Shown here: in pieces, positions 56,730-64,000 of the stretch | How positions within the stretch are numbered: position 1 is the stretch's first letter | Layout of the letters: each line of letters starts with the position of its first letter | Assembly (NCBI RefSeq): GCF_040436345.1 | Contig: NC_133223.1 | Coordinates: 3,783,847-3,847,846, forward strand | Length of the DNA stretch: 64,000 bases | Source: Pagrus major | Lineage: Eukaryota; Chordata; Actinopteri; Spariformes; Sparidae | Direction: 5' to 3' | The notes under the pieces: model-generated | Databases searched by the model: none | What the model was told of the DNA's origin: nothing | The model's input: only the letters and a program-made list of their open reading frames with translations | Made by a program: the position numbers and the translations under genes

Positions 56730-57235
56730 TAAAGTGTTAGATGCCTTTGAAGGTGAGCATTTGCCCACTCAAGTCTGATAAGACTACGAACTACAGTACT
56801 GTTAGCACCCTGGTGAGGATGATGAGCACACAGATGAGCTTCCCTGAGACGCTTTCTGACAGTTTGTGAGGAAATTCTTTGGTTTTGCCAACCAACTGTT
56901 GCATCAGCTGTCCAGGTGGCCGGGCTCAGACAACTTTGCAGGTGATGCAGCCCAATGTGGAGATCCTAGGCTGGCATGCTTAAAGGTGGTCTGCGGTTGT
57001 GAGTTTGGTTGGATGTACTGCCAAATTTTCAGTGATGACATTGGAGATGACTGATGGTAGAGAAATGAACATTCAATTCACAGGCAACAGATCTGGTGGA
57101 CATTCCTGCAGTCAGCATGACAACTGCACACTCCCTCAAAACTTGCAACATCTATGGCATTGTGTTGTGTGATAAAACTGCATATTTTAGAGTGGCCTTG
57201 TACTGTGACAAGTTCAAGGCACACCTGTGACTTAA
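56730..57235. repeat. Dispersed repeat (aactgcatattttagagtggcc type)
   Basis: The part 'acagatctggtggacattcctgcagtcagcatgacaactgcac' and 'ttgtgtgataaaactgcatattttagagtggcc' is familiar as a repeat found in many vertebrate genomes including fish. I cannot name the family or find ends. kdm6a intron 4. Confidence 0.45.
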
Positions 57236-57699
57236 TCATGGTGTTTAATCAGCATCTTTATATTATCTTGGCAATGTTGAAGTGCTCCCTAAGATGGAGA
57301 TGATAAATGGGAGCGAAACAAAAAAGTGTCTATCCTTTGTGGTTTTCTGAAGTGTTTGACCTAGTGTTGTGTTGGGGTTCAGAAGAGAGGACTGTCAGTT
57401 AGGAAATATTATGTTACAAAGGTTAAAGGCCACTTTACTCTGTGCAAGTTTGGGCTGTCACAGATGATAGTTGACAAGTGACCTTTCATGTTATCTTGTG
57501 TGTGTTACATTGCCATTTGATACATTGTTAGTACGAAAATAAAAAATGATTGTAGTTTTTCATCCTAAAGTGGCTCTTCTTTCTTCTCTTGATTGCCAAT
57601 GCTGCCATTGTGGATAATAATCATACGTTGATAATGAGCCTTGATACTACAAAGCCCATGAAAGTGTGATTGTGGCTGTGGCACATTAGTTTATAATGG

Positions 57700-58000
57700 G
57701 TTTAACACAGAGCCTGGCCATTTGTCGGTCGCCCCTTAAATGGGCCTGTTAGACCAATCAGCGTATTTGTTTTCCTTTATGGGGCAATATGAAAAATTGA
57801 TTTTACACACACCGTATGCAGAAAAACATGCTTGGAGTCCTTTAAAATGGTGTCATGACGTACTTTGTCCAGCAGAGTGCGCTCCAACTCCATCCTTAAC
57901 AACACTCAGACTCAGCAGGGCAAGCAGTACATGTAGCAGGGTGCGTCACAGCGGAGTAGGTAGTAGTTCGGACGCAGCGAAGTGAAGCGCTGTCTTCACG
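57700..58000 (+). promoter_or_regulatory. Possible promoter and non-coding first exon in kdm6a intron 4
   Basis: A CCAAT box (57,754) and a CRE-like tgacgtac (57,856) are followed by a CpG-containing stretch that ends ...cttcacg|gtaagt (donor at 58,001), a full-consensus 5' splice site. The arrangement looks like a short first exon on the kdm6a strand. It could be an alternative kdm6a promoter or belong to an unrecognised transposon. No coding frame is seen. Confidence 0.25.
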
Positions 58001-58846
58001 GTAAGTTGCTAACTGGTTTGTGAGTGAAACACATTCTAGAAAGTTGATAAATAATGACCCCATCATTTTCAATATAACTACAATGCTGTCCCAACCGTCA
58101 CTCATGCTAATATGACATCTGCTTGCTAATGTTAGTGAGGTAACTAGCTAGACGGCTATGGTATGTCGGTATAATCAGTACTATAGTAGTAGTAGAAGCA
58201 GATGGAAAGGTAAGTGTCAGAGCATCTTTGTGCAGCTATGCAGAAGAGTCCCTGTCCTTTACTTCTTGACAACATGCTTATCATACTCATTAATGCTATT
58301 TACATTTACTCAAGTACTGTACTTCAGTACAATTTATAGGTGCTTGTACTAGTAACTGTAATAATTCACGTCAATGTTACTATCACGATATATATTGACG
58401 TTTTGAAGGAAAAACAATGCTCTCTGTCAAATTCCTCTTAACTTTGTTTATTGTGTGTTTTGTCTGTTTTTTTTTGTTAAGTGAAAAACATTTGTTCCAT
58501 GAGTGTAGGGAGGTGGGAGGGTCTGTTACCATAACTGACTGACATTTTGACATAATTTTTCACAGCAGTAATGAATCAATGCATAGGAGCCACGCAGCAG
58601 ATCCATGCCACACACTAGTTAGCTAACAGTTAACTGTTACGGCTTTTTCTTCTTTTCCATTGTATGGCGGTTGGCAACCAGTGTTAAAGTGCATTACCGC
58701 CGCCTACTACTAAGAGGCTCTTAATTATTCTATTATTAACAAGACATCAATATAGATTTTTTTTAATATTACACTTATTGCCAACAGCAGTTCTCAGCGG
58801 CACCCCATACTCCACTGCATTTATTATTTCACAGCTATAGTTGCTA

Positions 58847-59603
58847 GAAGGGCCGAGTGATAAAACAATAAAGATAATTTTCCTCGATAGAAATATAAGA
58901 AATTGTCGATCATGTCTATTAAACTCATTCCATCCATATTCTGATAAACAACACGAGCCAATGATAATGAGAATGCCGCCGGATGTGGCTGGAATAGAGT
59001 TACAGCCACGTCGGATAAGATTGACGCACACAGCACAGAGTGTAGGAGAAGCAACTGGCAGCTCCCCATGTGTTAATGTTTGGGCTACTGCAGTCGTGCA
59101 CATCAGTACTCCAAGAGTGGGAGCGAGATGAAAGGGCAAATGATGACAGAAATGTTAACTTGAGCGACAGCGTTACCGAAGAAGACGACCCAACGGACAA
59201 CAGCCCAAGGCTCAAAAGACAAGGACACTGTTGAAAAGATGGTCCGTGGAATTCGGTAGTGTTAGTTATTCTGGCTAAAAAAAATGAAAATTAAGAGGCG
59301 GTATCACAAATGCAATAGCCTACTTTATTGCAAAATCAGAACTAAGATTTTAGTTTATTATATATACCCATTTTATTTATTTGAAATAGTTGTGTAATGT
59401 TCTACAGTACATTTGTCATGTTCAGCTTCTGACAGAAAATGAATAATGATTAAACCAATATTAACATTTCACTAAGGAGTAAAAAAGTAAATCCTTTAAG
59501 CCTGACAGAAATAGTGATTTGATTTATGTCATGATATATATCGACAGCGACTGATATGAAAAAAAACACTGTAATAAGATTTTTTTCCATATTGCCCAGC
59601 CCT
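58847..59603. mobile_element. hAT element with exact 8-bp target duplication
   Basis: Left end gaagggccgagtgataaaac is a diverged version of cagggctgggcgataaaac; right end atattgcccagcccta. Flanking 8-mers agttgcta are identical (58,839-58,846 and 59,604-59,611). The right terminus matches those at 55,791 and 61,790, so all three use the same type of end. Interior sequence contains an acidic stretch read as DSVTEEDDPTDNSP, reminiscent of ZBED-type proteins upstream of the BED finger. No finger was found. Confidence 0.85.
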
Positions 59604-59886
59604 AGTTGCTAGTTACTTTTCAGATTAATATATTAGTTGTACAATATATGATCAATTAAATTTATTCTGCATTTATCAAAATTGGTGCACAATCCATGTT
59701 GAAAAGGTCTATTTTAATTTCAGCTCAAAAAGTCAGTATTTCAACTGCCATATCAGCAATCAGTGGATTTTTCCCCTTTTAAATCGTTATCAGTCTCAAA
59801 AATTCCCTGTAGTATGACACTAACTACATGCAGAGGTTGTGTGTGCAGTGAGTTGACATGGTCATTATGGCTGAAAGATATATTTA

Positions 59887-61640
59887 GGGCCCGAGCAGGG
59901 AACCTGCGAGGTCCCTATTGTAATTGCAATGATTATTATTATTTTATTCCTTCGTCCAAAATGATCGCATTTTTCACTGCCTGAATGTGAATGAAAAGTC
60001 GATTTTATTTGGCAAAGTCATTAGGCTTGGCGAAAAATTTTATAATCTGTTGTTGTTGTGAATGTGCACCACTAGGTGGCGCTATTATCAAGGAAAGTGC
60101 GTTTTGGCTAATAACTCCCACATACTTTGTCGCACCTTCGAAAACCTTATATCCACGCGTTCAGTGAATTGTGCTGAATCTCTTGATATAGGCCACGCCC
60201 ATTTATGCTTTGCGTTTTTTTCACTAGCTCGCGCAATGTCGCAAACCTACTTTTTCGAACTCCTCCCAGGCAATTTCACCGATTTGCACCAAACTTTGCA
60301 CACAGCATCTGTGGACCCTCCTGACAAAAAGTTATCAAAAGAATTTTGATATTCAAAAAAATAATCAAGTTATTAAAAAACAACTTCCTGCAGATTTCGT
60401 TCCAACCAGGAAGTGTTGCATATCTCCACATTGGTTTGTCCAAATGACGTGAAACTCAGGATACTACTTGCGCATGAGGCCCAAAGGCTCTGTGCGAAAT
60501 TGTGGCCGATGACAACTAGGTGGCGCTATTTAAATTGAAGTATTTTATATCTCGACATCGGTTGGTCGGATGAACACAAAACTTGTTACACTCATTGCCA
60601 CTGCCCTCCTGATGACAGCTGACAAAGGGGTTAGTGATCTGACACTAGGTGGCGCTCTGGTGGCAGTTTCATTTTATATTTGGCACTGTGCCCACACCAT
60701 AACACTTATGGATATGAAATTCATAGGGGTGGTATAGACTGGCCCCTGTAACTCACACACCAAAAATGACCAGCAGGTGGCGCTATCATCAACACAAACC
60801 ATTTTTGCCTAATAACTCCCACATACTTTGTCGCACATTCAAAAACCTTATATCCACACGTTCAGTGAATCTTGCTGAATCTCCTGATATAGGCCACGCC
60901 CATTTGCGCCTAGCGTTTTTTTTCGCTAGCTCGCGAAATGTCACAAACCTACTTTTTCGAACTCCTCCCAGGCAATTTCACCGATTTTCACCAAACTTTG
61001 CACACAGCATCAGTGGACCCTTCTGACAAAAAGTTATTAAAAGAATTTTGATACGCCAAAGAATACTCAAGTTATTAAATAACAACTTCCTGTGGATTCG
61101 GGTCAAAACAGGAAGTGTTGCATATCTCCACATTGGTGTGTCCAAATGACATGAAACTGAGGACACTACTTCCACATGAGCCCCTAAGGCTCTGTGCAAA
61201 ATCTTGACCCATGACCACTAGGTGGCGCTATTTAAATTGAAGTATTTTATATCTCGACGTCAGTTGGTCGACTTAACACGAAACTTGGTACACTGATTGC
61301 CAATGGCCTCCTGAGGATAGCTGACGAAGGTGTTACCGATCTGACACTAGGTGGCGCTCTGGTGGCAGTTTCATTTTATAATTGGCACTGTGCCCACACC
61401 ATAACACTTATGGATATGAAACTGATTGGGCCGGTATAGACTGGCATCTGTAACTCACACACCAAAAATCACCAGCAGGTGGCGCTATTATCAACACATA
61501 ACCGCTTTTTGGCTATCAGTTAAGACATGCGCGCACAATAACGGGGCAATGGGTCCGGGTAAGGAGCACGCCTCGACAGCAGCACGGCCCGACCCGCGTG
61601 GCCTGCGAGGGCCCGTTCATCGCTGCTTGCAGCTTTAATT
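59887..61640. repeat. Tandem repeat of about 702 bp, roughly 2.5 units, with conserved outer ends
   Basis: The phrase aggtggcgctat recurs at 60,074, 60,775 and 61,477 (spacings 701 and 702). Within a unit there are further 'aggtggcgct' boxes, 'cacatactttgtcgcac' and 'aacttcctg...aggaagtgttgcatatctccacattgg'. The outer left end is gggcccgagcagggaacctg; the outer right end is gggcccgttcatcgctgctt followed by gcagctttaatta. I remember this as an abundant fish repeat whose copy number varies internally but whose ends stay constant. I cannot assign a superfamily. kdm6a intron 4. Confidence 0.85.
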
Positions 61641-61789
61641 AAACTATTATATTCATCAACTCCTTTGCTCTATTGGTAACACATCTGTTATCACTGACAG
61701 AGGTACCACAGGTTAAAATTTTGTGTGGCTTATAGATGATTTCCTGGGTAATGTTAACAGGAGCAGTAAAGAAAAGTCTAGGTACACCT

Positions 61790-62633
61790 TAGGGCTGGGC
61801 GATATGGCCAGAAAATTGTATTGTTATATTTTTAGGCTATATCTCAATACGGTTAGTTACGTTCACATTTGAACCGATACCTTATTTCGGTACTTTAATC
61901 TTCCTCAAATAATAAAGTAATTTCAGTTCTAACCAGTTCAATCATTCACTTCTGGAGACAACATATCTTGAGTCATATTTCCACTAACAATGCACATTAC
62001 GTGTCAGTTAGACTTTCTAAGTTGTATTTCAGTAGCATCTTGCTTTACTGCATATACATCTGGGGGAAAAAAACTAATAAACGGCTACATTTAGCTGTTC
62101 CTTTTCATCAACCGAGTGCTTTCAGAGTAAATGTAATAGAACACATCAAGACGTATATGTGCTGCCCTTTCCTGGCACGCAGTGTCTCCACTAGTGGTAA
62201 CTTTATTTAACTTTTTTATGATAAAATAAAATGTTCTGCCCCCATGAGCTTGTTGTAGCGGCTCAGTGTTACAGTGTAACAGCAACAGATTGAGCTAATT
62301 AAATCCATTTGGGGAGTCAAAGAAAGTGTACTGTAATATTTCCTCCTAGACAATATGCCGTTCACATACTATTGGTTTCATACCAAGGTCTCGGACATAA
62401 GTTTTAGTACACTAAACAGCATGTTGGGAAGGAATTTCAGCCGCAGTCATTGGCTGAGTTTTGGGTAGACGTCTCATTCTTTCTCTCTATAACGTTACTG
62501 TAAAGATGCGCACTCAGGTACTGAAATTTGGCACTGATTGATTTAATGTGAATACAGAGTTCGGTACGGTATCTAAGTTGATATATAGTCAAATGTCTTT
62601 AACGATATAATATCTTTATATTCCCCAGCCCTA
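61790..62633. mobile_element. hAT-type MITE
   Basis: Ends tagggctggg (61,790) and cccagcccta (to 62,633) are perfect 10-bp inverted repeats. Flanking 8-mers gtacacct and gtacagct match 7 of 8. Subterminal 'gatatgg' and 'cggtac' words are repeated. No coding remnant. Third element of this terminus type in kdm6a intron 4. Confidence 0.85.
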
Positions 62634-62641
62634 GTACAGCT

Positions 62642-64000
62642 ACTGTAGCCACATTTATATCATCATAGACTCAGCCATGAGTACAACCATAGCCTGAGCA
62701 GTAACCATCTACACAGCCATAGCTTCAACCAGCACTGTCGGCCAGGCAGAGCAGCTGTGCGCACAGTCCTGTATACTGACGAAGCTTGGTCTTTTTGAAA
62801 GGAGCAATGAGCAATGAACGATATGCATCATGTTAAGTGTCACATCAGCTCTCCTGGTTATTGGTAGAGCATTTTCCTAATCTGGCAGTATATTTTAACT
62901 GGGATGGACCTACACACTAACTGTTTCTATGAATCGGTAGGAATACAAAAGTAGTTAGTACTTTTCTACCACTCCACACTTAAGTTATCCACAATGGTGT
63001 GCCTCTCCATCATAGCATATGTGACTTTATATGGCAAAATTGAAGGCAAATGAACCCATCCTTGTTCACAGTTCTCATTTTTCATGACTTATTACAAGAT
63101 ACTTAGTCTGATATAGCATATTTTACTCCTTTTTAAAGGTTTGTGGATACAGAGTTTGTTGCTATTGAGTGACATGCATGCACAGTGAGTGTGCGTCAGA
63201 GCCGGCAGTGTATTTGGAGTGGTGGAGGAGAGATATGCCAGTTTATGCCAGCTCTTCCAGGAAGAGGCATAATCTGGTGGATGTGTGTTTTTCGGGAGTT
63301 TCTCAGGAGTTGCCTAGTTTAGCAGCTCTGTTTTTCTGGGATTTCTGGGTTGAGTTGTTGTCGTTGTTGTGACTATGAACAGGATTGGAACTGAACTGTG
63401 CATTCAACACTTGTTTAAGTCTATCACACACTCAAACCCACACCAACATTGCTTTGCTTGCTTGATTTAATACACCTATTAAAAGTTTTCAATTAACTTG
63501 TCTTGTCTGTTTTTGCAGAGCTAGTTTTTGAGTATGTCTATAATTATGTGTCAGACAAGACTCTGACTGGCACTCTCTCAAACAGCTACACATTTTTTTA
63601 GGATGATCAATTCTTTTCACATAGAGCTATTCAAATCATCTAGTGAAAATTCCAGTATTTTTCTATTTCACAATATATATACATTGCAGAAAAGAAAAAT
63701 ACTGCATTTTCGTTTCTTTCCCAATATTGTGCACCCCTAGGTGCGTAGGACTTTAATGGATGGGCTGGTGTCTTTATTGTGGATATAACATTGTCTTAGC
63801 AATATATGCAGAGATATTTGCCTCAGTTTAGATTGCCTACAGTTCCTGCTCATAAGCTGGACCTAACTTGTCCAATCAGCTGTGATATGATGGCATCCAG
63901 CCTGTATTCTCCTTGCTCTCTGTGTGGATGAATAGGCCCATTTTGTTTGATGTTTCACTGTTTGGAGTGCCCATTAAACAGAGGTGCTGAGAGTTCGATT
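62642..64000. other. kdm6a intron 4, rightmost part
   Basis: No exon recognised. At about 63,660-63,740 the sequence ends 'cccaatattgtgcacccctag', which looks like a solitary right end of another hAT family; no partner end was found. The remainder is unassigned. Confidence 0.35.

Noticed and set aside
63600-63740. hAT right end 'caatattgtgcacccctag'
   Set aside because: No left end or target duplication could be found, so not called as an element.

Overview
The window looks like nuclear DNA of a teleost fish. It has spliced vertebrate genes with GT-AG introns, a high density of fish-type transposons and microsatellites, and a gene order that matches human Xp11.3 (EFHC2 - FUNDC1 - KDM6A). No prokaryotic, viral or organellar gene organisation is visible.

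Layout. (1) About 1-21,200 is gene-poor: non-autonomous DNA transposons, two long foldback elements (4359-5367 and 7124-7867), a TTAA-flanked MITE family, dispersed repeats and microsatellites. I found no supportable host exon there. (2) 21,250-42,765, minus strand: efhc2, a ciliary doublet-microtubule inner protein. I could assemble a complete 15-exon, 752-codon model whose splice phases all close. Its intron 11 holds an old MITE copy that was later split by a near full-length L1-type retrotransposon (27,035-32,665, plus strand) with an exact 13-bp target duplication. (3) 44,006-46,054, minus strand: fundc1, a mitophagy receptor, complete in 5 exons (151 codons). (4) 47,990 to beyond the right edge, plus strand: kdm6a (UTX, H3K27 demethylase). 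Exons 1-4 (131 codons) are present; intron 4 runs from 50,977 to the end of the window. That intron carries at least three hAT elements with the same terminus, an L1 ORF2 fragment and a roughly 702-bp-period tandem repeat.

The three host genes act in different places (axoneme, outer mitochondrial membrane, chromatin). Their linkage reads as conserved synteny, not as a functional cluster. fundc1 and kdm6a are divergent, about 1.9 kb start codon to start codon; efhc2 lies tail-ward of fundc1.

The most notable pattern is in the mobile DNA. Four internally deleted DNA transposons each keep a short reading frame for what resembles the first exon of a zinc-finger or transposon-associated protein: a P2X7-C-terminal-like N-terminus, a half THAP finger, and two BED fingers. 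In both foldback elements the frame sits in the spacer between long inverted arms and starts almost at the arm boundary or shortly inside it. The other stand-out is a perfect 23-bp hairpin at 25,091-25,144. Assignments rest on family knowledge and reading by eye; no alignment or database search was run.
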